Shown here one piece after another: positions 1 to 8,168 of a stretch of 64,000 nt of DNA. The notes beneath the pieces are model-generated. The model searched no databases, had not been told where the DNA came from, and saw only the letters and a list, made by a program, of their open reading frames with translations. The position numbers and the translations under genes were made by a program. Each line of letters opens with the position of its first letter. The first letter of the stretch is position 1. The stretch comes from Deltaproteobacteria bacterium (GTDB taxonomy: Bacteria; Bdellovibrionota; Bdellovibrionia; Bdellovibrionales; JAMPXM01), in NCBI GenBank assembly GCA_017302795.1, contig JAFLCB010000002.1, forward strand, positions 1-64,000, given 5' to 3'.

Positions 1-342
1 GCCACTGCGTCCGCCGCCGCCACCGCCGCCGAAGCCGCCGCCACGTCCGCCGCCACCGCCGAAGCCACGTCCGCCGCCGCCACCTTCACGTGGCGCCATT
101 GGTTTTGCTTCGCTAACAGTCATCGCACGGCCTTCGTACATTGCGCCGTTGAATTTAGTGATTGCAGATGCCGCCTCTTCGTCAGTTCCCATTTCAACAA
201 ATCCGAAGCCTTTGCTTCGACCTGTTTCACGGTCCGTGATGATTTTCACGCTTGTGACTGTTCCGCACTCCGAGAATGAATCCGTCAGAGCCTGCTCTGT
301 TGCTGAATACGGAAGATTACCTACATATAGCTTCTTACCCAT
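1..342 (-). CDS. RRM-domain RNA-binding protein, Gly-rich tail (partial)
   Basis: The gene runs off the left edge. Reading from the ATG at 342 gives 114 visible residues: one RRM domain with RNP2 (LYVGNL, residues 5-10) and RNP1 (KGFGFVEM, 44-51), then from about residue 87 a glycine-rich tail punctuated by Arg and Phe (RGFGGGG units). Bacterial proteins of this build are small single-stranded RNA binders, often cold-inducible, thought to act on mRNA structure; that role is inferred from the family. A strong Shine-Dalgarno (AAGGAGG, 347-353) sits 4 nt from the ATG and fixes the start. The C-terminus is not visible. Its promoter must lie in the long divergent region shared with hsp20. Confidence 0.93.
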   Translation of the reverse strand, partial: MGKKLYVGNLPYSATEQALTDSFSECGTVTSVKIITDRETGRSKGFGFVEMGTDEEAASAITKFNGAMYEGRAMTVSEAKPMAPREGGGGGRGFGGGGGRGGGFGGGGGGGRSG

Positions 343-740
343 AAAACCTCCTTAAGGCTTAGGTGCCACTTCGGAGGACTGGGCAGGATGCCCGCTGACT
401 CGAAGACCGGCTTAACTTATTGCCCGTAAATCTAACACGGTTCAGATCAAAAGATCGAGTGTTCCTTGTTTAAATCTAAAGAAAATATGGGGACCGCTTA
501 AAAGCGAGATAATGGACAATTAATTGAATCGGGTCCGGAAAGCCGGCTTGGTGCAGAGCTCCGACGATGATTTTAAGTGTCGTTGGATACAGACATTGAC
601 GCAACCGACAGGGCATTCCTTCGCCTCAGCCGACTGCATCTTTCTTTATGAGCAAGCGAGGGGCCACGCGAAGTGCCGTTTGGTTCGATCTCAACTGTCG
701 AGTTCACTGCGACTGCTGAATAGATATACAAGTACTTGAA

Positions 741-766
741 ATCACAAGTGTTTGTGATTCGTCACA
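741..766. promoter_or_regulatory. Alternating inverted half-sites upstream of hsp20
   Basis: ATCACAA (741-747) is followed after 4 nt by its reverse complement TTGTGAT (752-758), and the TGTGA within it (753-757) is followed after 4 nt by TCACA (762-766). The result is three alternating half-sites, TCACA / TGTGA / TCACA. The half-site resembles CRP/FNR-family boxes, but the 4-nt spacing is not the classic 6. It is probably a binding site for a dimeric regulator; which gene it controls is unknown. Confidence 0.45.
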
Positions 767-808
767 CTTCCCATAAGCAAATCTTATTCATATTTTCATA
801 GTTCCTCT

Positions 809-825
809 TTGCGAGAGTGTCGCAA
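809..825. promoter_or_regulatory. Inverted repeat TTGCGA-N5-TCGCAA
   Basis: A perfect 6-bp inverted repeat (TTGCGA 809-814, TCGCAA 820-825) with a 5-nt spacer lies about 180 bp before the hsp20 start. No T-run follows, so it is not a terminator. It is an operator candidate for hsp20 or for the divergent RRM gene. Confidence 0.35.
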
Positions 826-1008
826 CCGTATTCAAAAAATCGAAAATTTCCGGTTCACCTGCCGTTCGACACTTTTGGATTTTGACTGAGTTCGAAAAAA
901 ACGCGGTCAAGCTAGTCACTGAAAAAATAAATACATGCCTGTAGGCATTGACCAAGCAGAAATCGAAAACACATTTCTTTCATGAACGGATCAACAAAGG
1001 AGCAAAAA

Positions 1009-1446
1009 ATGTCACGACTTAATGGACTCGATCTTTACCGTCCGGGCGCTTCGATCTGGAATATGTTGGCCGATGTTGACACGCTTTTTGATCGCTATGA
1101 AACAGCGACGGCGACAGCAGCTGCATTTTCTCCAAGAGCGAACATTGAGGAGACAGAAAACGCATACTTGCTGAGCTTTGATCTTCCGGGAGTGAAAAAG
1201 GAAGATCTAAAAGTTGATGTACACGGCCGGACCTTCATTTTGTCTGGCGAGCGCAAGCGGTCTTCGGAAAGTGATGAGCGGGGCTTTAAGCGATACGAGT
1301 GTGTTGCAGGTAAGTTTACTCGAAGTTTCACTCTTCCCGTTGGCGTCGATGCGGCCAAGGTGGAAGCTTCGTTGTTGGACGGCGTGCTAAACGTCACGGT
1401 TCCGAAATCCGAGGCCGAGAAGCCGCGAACAATAATGATTAAATAA
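1009..1446 (+). CDS. Hsp20 family small heat-shock protein
   Basis: This encodes a 145-residue small heat-shock protein, an ATP-independent holdase that keeps unfolding proteins soluble. The alpha-crystallin domain covers about residues 43-135, with the typical LPGVKKEDLKV segment, a GERK turn and a terminal strand. The C-terminus ends in an I-x-I motif (IMI), which in the family locks subunits into oligomers. The start is the ATG at 1009, preceded by AAAGGAG (996-1002); an upstream in-frame ATG at 982 would add nine residues but has no ribosome-binding site. The gene stands alone, with a terminator just downstream. Heat-shock control is likely, but no sigma-32 or CIRCE site could be assigned. 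Confidence 0.95.
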   Translation: MSRLNGLDLYRPGASIWNMLADVDTLFDRYETATATAAAFSPRANIEETENAYLLSFDLPGVKKEDLKVDVHGRTFILSGERKRSSESDERGFKRYECVAGKFTRSFTLPVGVDAAKVEASLLDGVLNVTVPKSEAEKPRTIMIK

Positions 1447-1499
1447 ATAATCCTAGGAATCCCTCCCTCTCGCAAACTGACTCTCTGTCAACTCCATAG

Positions 1500-1535
1500 G
1501 GCCCTGCGGCTATAGCTAGCAGGGCCTTTCTTTTC
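1500..1535 (+). terminator. Rho-independent terminator after hsp20
   Basis: GCCCTGC (1501-1507) pairs with GCAGGGC (1519-1525) across an 11-nt loop, and a T-rich run (CTTTCTTTTCTT) follows. It ends the hsp20 transcript. Confidence 0.85.
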
Positions 1536-1612
1536 TTGTTAATCGTTGCCTCACGCCGCAAATCACTCATAGTCTATGAGCGTCGTTGGTGGATATTTTT
1601 CTTGGAGTTAAG

Positions 1613-2014
1613 GTGAAGGGAAATTTGAAGTTTCTTTTGTCCGTATTGCTCATCAGTGCGGCTTTTGCTAGCGAAGCTTCCGCTACGTGTATTGCTCCCT
1701 GGGGAATGCCGGTAGGAGAAGGCCAGTCTGTCGTCGCTTACTATGAAGACCGAGCAACCGGAGGCCGTCGCTGTCAATCCGAGATGCGCTTTTGTAACAA
1801 CGGTTTTCTGTCCGGCTTTTATCGCTATCAGAATTGTACGGAAGATTTCGGCTGCAACGAATTCCCTTGGGGGTACATTCCGCACCTCAGCTCTGTGAAG
1901 GCATATCGAAACTCGATCGAGTCTGGCGGTCGGCAGTGCGAAAGTGAAGTCCGATATTGTTCCTATGGTCGCTTAAGCGGCTGGTTTACGAATCAATCAT
2001 GCACAGCCTTCTAA
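1613..2014 (+). CDS. Exported Cys-rich protein with two PWG repeats
   Basis: This encodes 133 residues. A signal peptide (about residues 1-24, ending ASEASA) is followed by two similar units of about 50 residues, each built as C-x-x-PWG...V-x-AY...GGR-x-C-x-SE-x-R-x-C...G-x-LSG...C. The even Cys content suggests disulfides and a secreted or surface location. Comparable short 'PWG...AY...GG-C' repeats are, from memory, frequent in exported proteins of Bdellovibrio-like bacteria; no function is established. I chose the GTG at 1613 because GGAG (1604-1607) precedes it and the signal peptide begins directly; a TTG at 1586 would add nine residues. It overlaps the PAP2 gene downstream by 16 bp. Confidence 0.8.
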   Translation: MKGNLKFLLSVLLISAAFASEASATCIAPWGMPVGEGQSVVAYYEDRATGGRRCQSEMRFCNNGFLSGFYRYQNCTEDFGCNEFPWGYIPHLSSVKAYRNSIESGGRQCESEVRYCSYGRLSGWFTNQSCTAF

Positions 2015-2661
2015 ACTTGCGACTTGTTATTGCGGGAATTCTTGTCAGTTCGACTTCCATTCTGTTCATTGTTTTACTTGATGGACCACTTGCCGAGTAC
2101 TTCAAGCCGCAGTTCGGTAGCAGCGTTCATGTTTACGCAGCCGAACTAACGGACGTCGCAAAGGCTGGCCCCTTTTTCGCGGTCTCGATTGTGATCGCTA
2201 TGCTTGGCTATGTCGCTGGCAAGGTCCAGAAGACGCGAAACAGCGTGTGGTCGGAGGTGACGCGTTGGGGATTCCAGGCGTTGATGGCATTTTTATTCAG
2301 CGGTGTGGTTGTTCAGCTTCTCAAGCACCTTTTGGGACGAAAGCGACCGTACGCGGTCGAGTCGCTCTCGCCGCACGAGTTTCATTTTTTTACGGCGAAT
2401 TACGAATTTCACTCGTTCCCTTCCGGTCATTCGCAAGTCATGTTTACTGCGGCGACCCTACTCTGGTTGATTTGGCCAAAGGGTGGGATAGTTTGGTTTG
2501 TGACGGCAGGGTTGATCGCGCTCACCCGTGTGATTACTCTTAATCACTGGATGAGCGACGTTTTGATTGGTGCCTATGTTGGAATTGCTGTCACTATGAT
2601 CACGCACCGTGCTTTTCAAAGATCTGAACGTTTTCGAGTTCGCGAAGGAGTTATTAAGTGA
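1999..2661 (+). CDS. PAP2-family membrane phosphatase
   Basis: This 220-residue integral membrane protein carries all three PAP2 signature motifs: K-x6-RP (K109 to RP 116-117), PSGH (141-144) and R-x5-H-x3-D (R177, H183, D187). Family members remove phosphate from lipid phosphates such as undecaprenyl pyrophosphate or phosphatidate at the outer face of the inner membrane; the substrate here is unknown. About six hydrophobic segments are visible. The start is taken as the ATG at 1999 inside the end of the preceding gene; a TTG at 1957 in frame is less likely. The stop overlaps the next gene's GTG start (GTGA), so the pair is probably translationally coupled. Confidence 0.92.
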   Translation: MHSLLNLRLVIAGILVSSTSILFIVLLDGPLAEYFKPQFGSSVHVYAAELTDVAKAGPFFAVSIVIAMLGYVAGKVQKTRNSVWSEVTRWGFQALMAFLFSGVVVQLLKHLLGRKRPYAVESLSPHEFHFFTANYEFHSFPSGHSQVMFTAATLLWLIWPKGGIVWFVTAGLIALTRVITLNHWMSDVLIGAYVGIAVTMITHRAFQRSERFRVREGVIK

Positions 2662-3167
2662 AGCCGACTAATTCTATAGGTTTACTACTTGCCACTTTAT
2701 TGTTTTTTGGAATCACATTTTCCGCCGGCAGCGCCAGGGCAGAGGCTGGTGGTCCCTTTGGCTTGGGTATAGTCATCGGTGATCCGACTGGATTGAGCGG
2801 TAACTATAAACTAAGCGCGGAGAAATCGATCGATGCTGCGATTGCGTGGTCTTTTGGCCGCTACCCGGGTTTCGAACTTCACGCCGACTACCTTTGGCAC
2901 CGAGCAAACCTGTTTCGGATCGAACAGGTTTCATTCGATTGGCATTACGGAATTGGTGGACGCTTGATTTCGATCGACGACCGAGACTCGAACAATCGGA
3001 CTGTGAATGACCGAACCTATTTCGGCCCGAGAATTCCAGTGGGAATCTCGACTGATTTCAACAAAAGCACCTTCGAGCTTTTTTCGGAGCTTGCTCTTGT
3101 GATGAACTTGATCCCAGCAACAAATTTTGACTTCGACTTTGGTGTCGGAGTGCGAGTCTATTTCTGA
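2658..3167 (+). CDS. Small outer-membrane beta-barrel protein
   Basis: This encodes 169 residues with a signal peptide (ending GSARAEA near residue 30) and alternating polar/aromatic strands ending in a C-terminal Phe (RVYF), as expected of an outer-membrane barrel. The mature protein opens with GGPFGLGIVIGDPTGLSG, a pattern seen in short exported barrel proteins of unknown function. It starts with GTG at 2658, overlapping the PAP2 stop by 4 bp, so the two are co-translated. Its specific role is unknown; a link to lipid or envelope maintenance is only suggested by the PAP2 neighbour. Confidence 0.75.
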   Translation: MKPTNSIGLLLATLLFFGITFSAGSARAEAGGPFGLGIVIGDPTGLSGNYKLSAEKSIDAAIAWSFGRYPGFELHADYLWHRANLFRIEQVSFDWHYGIGGRLISIDDRDSNNRTVNDRTYFGPRIPVGISTDFNKSTFELFSELALVMNLIPATNFDFDFGVGVRVYF

Positions 3168-3184
3168 TACCTTCAATTTCGGGC

Positions 3185-3856
3185 ATGAACTACGAAACTA
3201 AAATCGATACCATTGAAATGGCTGGCCAATCATTACAGCTGGAAATGCTGAGTGATGTGGATCAAACCATTGATCAATTGTTCGAGGTTTATCAAGCCAA
3301 CGGTCAGACAGAGTTGTTTGAAGAAATGTGTCCGTACTTTGGCACTCTTTGGCCCGCAGGAAAAATTTTAGCAAATAAAATTGCGGATGACATTGTCAGC
3401 GGAGAGTTCGGCGCCTTTCACCCCAAAGGATCCCGAATTCTCGAAATCGGCTGCGGTTTAGCACTGCCTTCACTGCTTTTGACCAAAGCAGGATGGTCCG
3501 TGCAGGCGACCGATCTTCATCCAGATGTGGCTGCGTTTCTTGAGCGAAATAAAAAGCTCAATCAAACCGTAGGACCTGAGTACTTGTCTCTCGACTGGCG
3601 TGACGAGTCGCCGGTCGCGCAAACCTGGGATTTGATTATCGCGAGTGATGTGCTCTATGACAAAACTCAGCCGGCCACCTTACTTCGGTTTTTGATGAAG
3701 GCGCTGTCGCCCAAAGGCCGAGCGCTGGTCGCAGATCCGGGCCGAAGCTACGTCGAAGGTTTTTTCACAGAGGCGAAAAAGGTTGGATATCAAGTATCGA
3801 AAGCGGGAATGTTTGGGGTTGTGATCGGTGAAATTCGACGGAGAGAAGTCCGTTAG
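3185..3856 (+). CDS. METTL21-like (Methyltransf_16) protein methyltransferase
   Basis: This 223-residue class I SAM-dependent methyltransferase has motif I EIGCGLALPS (87-96), an acidic ribose-binding residue in ATDLHPD (D110) and a post-I motif ASDVLYD (153-159). The LWPAG segment (55-59) and DVLYD are hallmarks of the METTL21/EtfB-lysine methyltransferase group, which trimethylates lysines on proteins. The bacterial substrate here is unknown. The ATG at 3185 starts it; the ribosome-binding site is weak. The membrane MutS-like gene begins 25 bp after the stop, so the two are probably one transcript. Confidence 0.8.
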   Translation: MNYETKIDTIEMAGQSLQLEMLSDVDQTIDQLFEVYQANGQTELFEEMCPYFGTLWPAGKILANKIADDIVSGEFGAFHPKGSRILEIGCGLALPSLLLTKAGWSVQATDLHPDVAAFLERNKKLNQTVGPEYLSLDWRDESPVAQTWDLIIASDVLYDKTQPATLLRFLMKALSPKGRALVADPGRSYVEGFFTEAKKVGYQVSKAGMFGVVIGEIRRREVR

Positions 3857-3881
3857 AATTCGGTTTGTATGGAGTGTTAAA

Positions 3882-5696
3882 ATGAAAAGTCCTGTCGAGC
3901 ATCGTTTTTTCTCCCGGCGCTTGATTCAGCTAGAAGAGGCTTATGGCCGGCTGAAACAGTGGCGTCTGTGGACATTTTTAGTTGCGGTTGCGTTTTCAAC
4001 TTGGGCTTCAACCAAATCTGCCCCGCCAGTTTCGGCCTGGGCGGCGGGAGTTGCTTGGAGTGTATTTATCGCAGCAGTTATAGTTCACCGAGTTGCACGA
4101 AGTCGAGGCTCGCGACTTGAGTGGCGATTGGAGCTAGAAAAGCGTTTGAACGCATTGAAATTGCTGACGGCAAGCGCCTCCGCTGAGATCGACGAATCCA
4201 CGTTAGAAAAAGTCATTGGAAAAACGGAGCTTGGAACGGCGAAGCGTTTGATTCGAGATCTCGACGTCGGGCAGTTTGTTTCAATGTTTCCGTTTTTTCT
4301 TTCCTCAGAAGGCCGAAATCGATTCATAAGTTTCCTTGTCAAACCCGAGCTCAATGTCGATGAAATTCGCCGTCGGCAGAACGCGATTGGATTTTGGGAG
4401 CGACATCCCGTTCTGCGACGAAAAGTTTTGCGAATCGCAACCGCTATGGAAAGCCAAATGGATTCTGCGGTTTTGTTGCGGGTGATTAGAGAGGCGAACG
4501 CCCCCGAGGCCGCTGGTCCGTGGCTAGTCATGGTCGGTGTCGCACAGGTTTCATTTTTTGCACTGTGGATTGGCGGAATCTTTTTTGGAACTAAAGTTCC
4601 GGGGTTACTTGGACTCGCGGTTTTAGGTTTAGCTTATGCCTATGTGACTAAGCGGGTAGATATTTTTTCTTCTTATCCGCGCGCAATGCAAGTGGGCCGC
4701 GGCCTGCGGGCTCTTAAAGAGACGGCTTTTGTATTGCGCAAGGTCGGCCATTTGCCTGAGGCTCAGGTTGCGGCCTTCTCGGAAGTTGAAAATCCCATTC
4801 ATCATTTGCAAGACGTCGAGCGAGCAGCTGGTGCTTTGGGAGTGCGGCAGAATCCAATTCTAGCGCTGCTGATTAACTTTTTGATTCCTTGGGATTTGTT
4901 TTGGACACTGCGCTTCGATCGCGCTCGTCGGAACGTAGAAAAACGATTGCCGCAATGGCTTGATTCTTTGGCGGAGCTGGAAGCGTACATTGCATTCGCG
5001 GAATGGAACAAAGCGCACGGTGTTTGCCTTCCGCAGTACCTTTCGTCTGGAAAGCCAGATGCAGCGGCAGTGACCGCGACAAAAATGGCTCACCCCTTGT
5101 TGAGTAGTGCAAAACGTGTTGCCAACAATTTGCAGGTCAATTCGAGCGAGAGATGTCATTTGGTGACAGGCTCAAACATGTCTGGAAAGAGCACGTTCCT
5201 TAGGTCGGTCGGTTTGAATTTGCTTTTGGCCCAGGCCGGAGCAAAAGTTGTTGCAGACCAAATGGTTCTGTCGCCAGTTCGCTTGGAAAGTTCAATGCGC
5301 CCCTCGGATTCATTGGCGGATGGGTTTTCGTCTTTTTATGCGGAAGTTGCAGACCTTGTTGAGATATTGAAAACTGCGTCGCGATCAGAAGTCGTCTTCT
5401 ATTTAATTGATGAAATTTTTCGCGGTACGAACAACCGCGAACGGCGAATCGGCGCTGAATCGGTCATACGATCACTTTCTGAAACCACGGCGATGGGCAT
5501 GGTTACGACTCACGACCTTGATCTGTCGACGCTCGAAGGTCAGGTTGACGGTCTTTCGAATCATCATTTCCGCGATGATGTTATTGAAGGGAAAATGATG
5601 TTTACTTACGAGTACAGGAAGGGTCCGTGCCCTTCGACAAATGCAATTAAAGTCATGCGGTCGGCGGGTTTGAAGGTTGTTGAGGCGGGGGTGTAG
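3882..5696 (+). CDS. MutS-like ATPase with transmembrane segments
   Basis: This encodes 604 residues. The C-terminal third is a MutS-type ABC ATPase: Walker A TGSNMSGKST (about 428), Walker B YLIDEIFRGTNNRER (about 507) and the switch motif TTHD (about 541). A MutS helical lever/clamp-like region precedes it, but the mismatch-recognition domain with its Phe-x-Glu motif is absent. Two hydrophobic segments near residues 29-71 and another pair near 216-254 suggest membrane anchoring. Membrane MutS-like proteins of this type are known, mainly in Bacteroidetes genomes, and their function is unsettled. Classical mismatch repair is unlikely. The ATG at 3882 has GGAG (3871-3874); an upstream start at 3828 would overlap the methyltransferase. 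Confidence 0.85.
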   Translation: MKSPVEHRFFSRRLIQLEEAYGRLKQWRLWTFLVAVAFSTWASTKSAPPVSAWAAGVAWSVFIAAVIVHRVARSRGSRLEWRLELEKRLNALKLLTASASAEIDESTLEKVIGKTELGTAKRLIRDLDVGQFVSMFPFFLSSEGRNRFISFLVKPELNVDEIRRRQNAIGFWERHPVLRRKVLRIATAMESQMDSAVLLRVIREANAPEAAGPWLVMVGVAQVSFFALWIGGIFFGTKVPGLLGLAVLGLAYAYVTKRVDIFSSYPRAMQVGRGLRALKETAFVLRKVGHLPEAQVAAFSEVENPIHHLQDVERAAGALGVRQNPILALLINFLIPWDLFWTLRFDRARRNVEKRLPQWLDSLAELEAYIAFAEWNKAHGVCLPQYLSSGKPDAAAVTATKMAHPLLSSAKRVANNLQVNSSERCHLVTGSNMSGKSTFLRSVGLNLLLAQAGAKVVADQMVLSPVRLESSMRPSDSLADGFSSFYAEVADLVEILKTASRSEVVFYLIDEIFRGTNNRERRIGAESVIRSLSETTAMGMVTTHDLDLSTLEGQVDGLSNHHFRDDVIEGKMMFTYEYRKGPCPSTNAIKVMRSAGLKVVEAGV

Positions 5697-5697
5697 A

Positions 5698-6255
5698 TTG
5701 GCGTCAGTCTATTTTCTCTTCGCGCATCCGCATCGAAATCAGTCCCGGGTCTGCAGCACGGTATTAAAAAGAATTCGAGATTTGGATAACGTGACCGTGT
5801 GCGATCTTTATGAATCCTATCCTGACTTTCATATTCCGGTTGCAGACGAACAGGCAAAAGTAGTCGCGCACGACGTGATTTTTTTGCAGCACCCATTTTA
5901 CTGGTACAACATGCCTCCCCTCTTGAAGCTTTGGATTGACGAAGTGTTTGAATCCGGATTTGCCTACGGTCCGGGTGGCGACGCATTCAAAGGCAAAACA
6001 TTGCAGCTATCTATTTCAACAGGTGGAGCAGAGGAAGCGTATAAATCGGACGGCAACAATCGGTTTACGATCGACGAATTCACTCGTTCCTATGATCAAA
6101 CGGCACACCTTTGTGGAATGACTTGGCCAAAGCCAATTGCATTTCATGGCGCCCACCGGGCTTCTATGGAAGAAATTGAGGCCTACGCCGAGCGGGTCCG
6201 GGACTTGATATTAAGCTACACCAATAAACTGTACCACCCGTCGGTGCCCTCATGA
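5698..6255 (+). CDS. KefF/KefG-like NAD(P)H oxidoreductase subunit
   Basis: This encodes a 185-residue flavodoxin-like quinone reductase-type protein. It shows FAHPHRNQSR near the N-terminus, QHPFYWYNMPPLLKLWID (about 64-81) and a GGAEEAY loop, all typical of the KefF/KefG ancillary subunits. In E. coli these bind the cytoplasmic face of KefC/KefB and are needed for full glutathione-gated potassium efflux. The gene is fused by an ATGA overlap to a KefC-like transporter, which supports the assignment. The start is taken as TTG at 5698, two bases past the previous stop, with a G-rich ribosome-binding site (GAGGCGGGGG) upstream; a GTG at 5691 is an alternative. Confidence 0.87.
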   Translation: MASVYFLFAHPHRNQSRVCSTVLKRIRDLDNVTVCDLYESYPDFHIPVADEQAKVVAHDVIFLQHPFYWYNMPPLLKLWIDEVFESGFAYGPGGDAFKGKTLQLSISTGGAEEAYKSDGNNRFTIDEFTRSYDQTAHLCGMTWPKPIAFHGAHRASMEEIEAYAERVRDLILSYTNKLYHPSVPS

Positions 6256-8066
6256 GCGCAGGAGTTCTTCAAAGCGCATTGATATTTCTTGCGGCCGCTG
6301 TGATCACGGTCCCGATTTTTCAACGCATCGGACTGGGTTCGGTCCTTGGATACCTTATCAGTGGCATCGCAATCGGACCGTGGGGTCTTGGGTTGATATC
6401 AAATGTCGACGACATTCTTCATTTTTCGGAGTTTGGCGTTGTACTGTTTCTGTTTCTGATCGGTCTCGAGCTTGAGCCGAAACGATTGTGGAGTCTTCGC
6501 GTTCCGATCTTTGGCCTTGGCTCAGCGCAGGTAGCAGCCAACACTGCGATCTTTACGTTGATCGGTTGGCTGCTGGGTTTCGCATGGCCGGTCGCATTTT
6601 TGGCGGGAATGGGTTTTTCTCTTTCGTCGACGGCGATCGCGCTTCAAGTGATGAAAGAGAGAGGTAACTTACAAACCCACGCCGGTAATTCGGCATTCTC
6701 GACTTTGCTCTTTCAGGATATCGCTGTTATCCCGATGATCGCGATCGTTCCCTTGTTGGCGCTGGCGCCAGCGTTGGGAGCAGGGGAGCCGGCAGGGTCG
6801 AAACTTGTCTCGGTCGTAAAGGTCATCGGTGTGCTTGCGGGCACGATTTTTTTCGGCCGCTTTGCAGTTCGTCCCATCCTGCGCGCTGTCGCGTCGGCTA
6901 AATTGCGCGAGATATTTACGGCCTTCGCATTGTTTCTAGTTGTTGGGATGTCGGCCCTGATGCAACAGATCGAACTTTCAATGGGTTTAGGCGCATTTTT
7001 GGCAGGCGTCTTGTTGGCCGATAGTGAGTATCGGCACGCTCTTGAAACAGATATTGAACCATTTAAAGGCTTGTTGCTAGGTCTTTTCTTTATGTCGGTG
7101 GGAATGTCGATTGATGTTGGGAGCGTGCGCGAAAGCCCGCTGATGATATTTGGAATTGTGATGGGCGTCATTGCTCTTAAATTTGCGATTCACTTCGCAC
7201 TTGGTGCACTGTTCAAAATTGCAAATCCGTCGCGGTACTTTTTTAGCCTTGTTTTAGCTCAGGTAGGCGAGTTTGCATTTGTACTGTTCGCCGCAGGAAA
7301 AGCTGCCGGAGTTTTGGGGGACAACGTGATGGGCCCTTTGATAGCCGCAACAGCTCTTTCAATGTTAGCTTCACCGATACTTTTGGCTGGCTACGGAAAG
7401 TGGATTGAGCCGCGGTTTTCGATCGGTCAAAAACCAGACGCAGATAGTATTGAAAACAGTCATCCTGAAGTCATCATTGCGGGCTTTGGCCGGTTTGGGC
7501 AAATAGTCGGGCGACTTCTTTACGCCAACGGTACAACCGCTACGGTTCTTGATCATGAACCAGATCAAATTGAGCTTTTAAGAAAATTCGGTTTCAAAGT
7601 TTATTATGGCGATGCAACGAGGGAAGATCTGCTGCACGCAGCAGGCGCCGCTGAAGCCAAAGTGCTAGTAGTTGCGATCGACAGCATTGATGAGAGCTTA
7701 AAACTTGTCGATTTGGCTAAATCGAAGTTTCCTCATCTAAAGATTTTAGCTCGCGCTCGAAATGTGCAGCATATGTACGGGTTAATTGAACGAAAGGTGA
7801 AAATCATCGAGCGTGAAACTTTCGAGTCGTCGCTGCGCTTGGGGCGACACGTTTTGGCTGAGCTAGGAGTTTCGGCCCATGAATCGTGGCAGGCCACGAA
7901 TCGATTTCGCGATCACAACGTTCAGATGATCCAGGACATGAGCAAGTTTCGAAACAACCAAGCAGATCTCGTTGCGCGAGCCAAGCAAGCTCGAGAGGAC
8001 CTTGAGAAAATGTTCGAACGCGAACGGCTGCGGCGTGAGGTTGCGCAATCTGGCTGGGGAGATTGA
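6252..8066 (+). CDS. KefC-like K+/H+ antiporter with TrkA-N domain
   Basis: This 604-residue protein belongs to the CPA2 monovalent cation:proton antiporter family. The first ~380 residues form 12 or so membrane helices, with the family's GLELEP turn early on. A Rossmann nucleotide-binding TrkA-N/RCK domain begins near residue 405 (GFGRFG, then LDHEP and GDATREDLL). A basic, charged tail follows, as in KefB/KefC. The family lets potassium out and protons in during electrophile stress, and is held shut by glutathione. The start ATG overlaps the stop of the KefF-like subunit (ATGA). Whether the substrate is strictly K+ cannot be told from sequence. Confidence 0.93.
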   Translation: MSAGVLQSALIFLAAAVITVPIFQRIGLGSVLGYLISGIAIGPWGLGLISNVDDILHFSEFGVVLFLFLIGLELEPKRLWSLRVPIFGLGSAQVAANTAIFTLIGWLLGFAWPVAFLAGMGFSLSSTAIALQVMKERGNLQTHAGNSAFSTLLFQDIAVIPMIAIVPLLALAPALGAGEPAGSKLVSVVKVIGVLAGTIFFGRFAVRPILRAVASAKLREIFTAFALFLVVGMSALMQQIELSMGLGAFLAGVLLADSEYRHALETDIEPFKGLLLGLFFMSVGMSIDVGSVRESPLMIFGIVMGVIALKFAIHFALGALFKIANPSRYFFSLVLAQVGEFAFVLFAAGKAAGVLGDNVMGPLIAATALSMLASPILLAGYGKWIEPRFSIGQKPDADSIENSHPEVIIAGFGRFGQIVGRLLYANGTTATVLDHEPDQIELLRKFGFKVYYGDATREDLLHAAGAAEAKVLVVAIDSIDESLKLVDLAKSKFPHLKILARARNVQHMYGLIERKVKIIERETFESSLRLGRHVLAELGVSAHESWQATNRFRDHNVQMIQDMSKFRNNQADLVARAKQAREDLEKMFERERLRREVAQSGWGD

Positions 8067-8168
8067 TCGATATCAGATCAAACTAGACCAAAGCCTAGTA
8101 CTTAGGTTTTGGTCAGATTTGTCGTCAGAGCCTGGACAACGAGAAGATCATCGCGTCCAATAGCGAAC

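Larger units (their letters stand above)
343..1008. other. Divergent intergenic region between RRM and Hsp20 genes
   Basis: This 666-bp stretch holds no convincing gene. The only open frame (524-739) starts with TTG, has no ribosome-binding site and resembles nothing I know. The region should contain both divergent promoters and probably a long leader for the RRM gene, which would be typical for that family. Two clear inverted-repeat elements lie in the hsp20-proximal half (741-766 and 809-825) and a smaller one (ATGCC-TGTA-GGCAT) at 935-948. I could not place a convincing -35/-10 pair or a CIRCE element. Confidence 0.6.

Noticed and set aside
1-80. Short-period Gly/Arg codon repeat as a possible minisatellite
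   Set aside because: It encodes the ordinary glycine-rich tail of the RRM protein in frame; no non-coding repeat is needed.
524-739. 71-codon open frame in the RRM-hsp20 gap
   Set aside because: It starts with TTG, has no ribosome-binding site, no domain and lies in a regulatory region; chance ORF.
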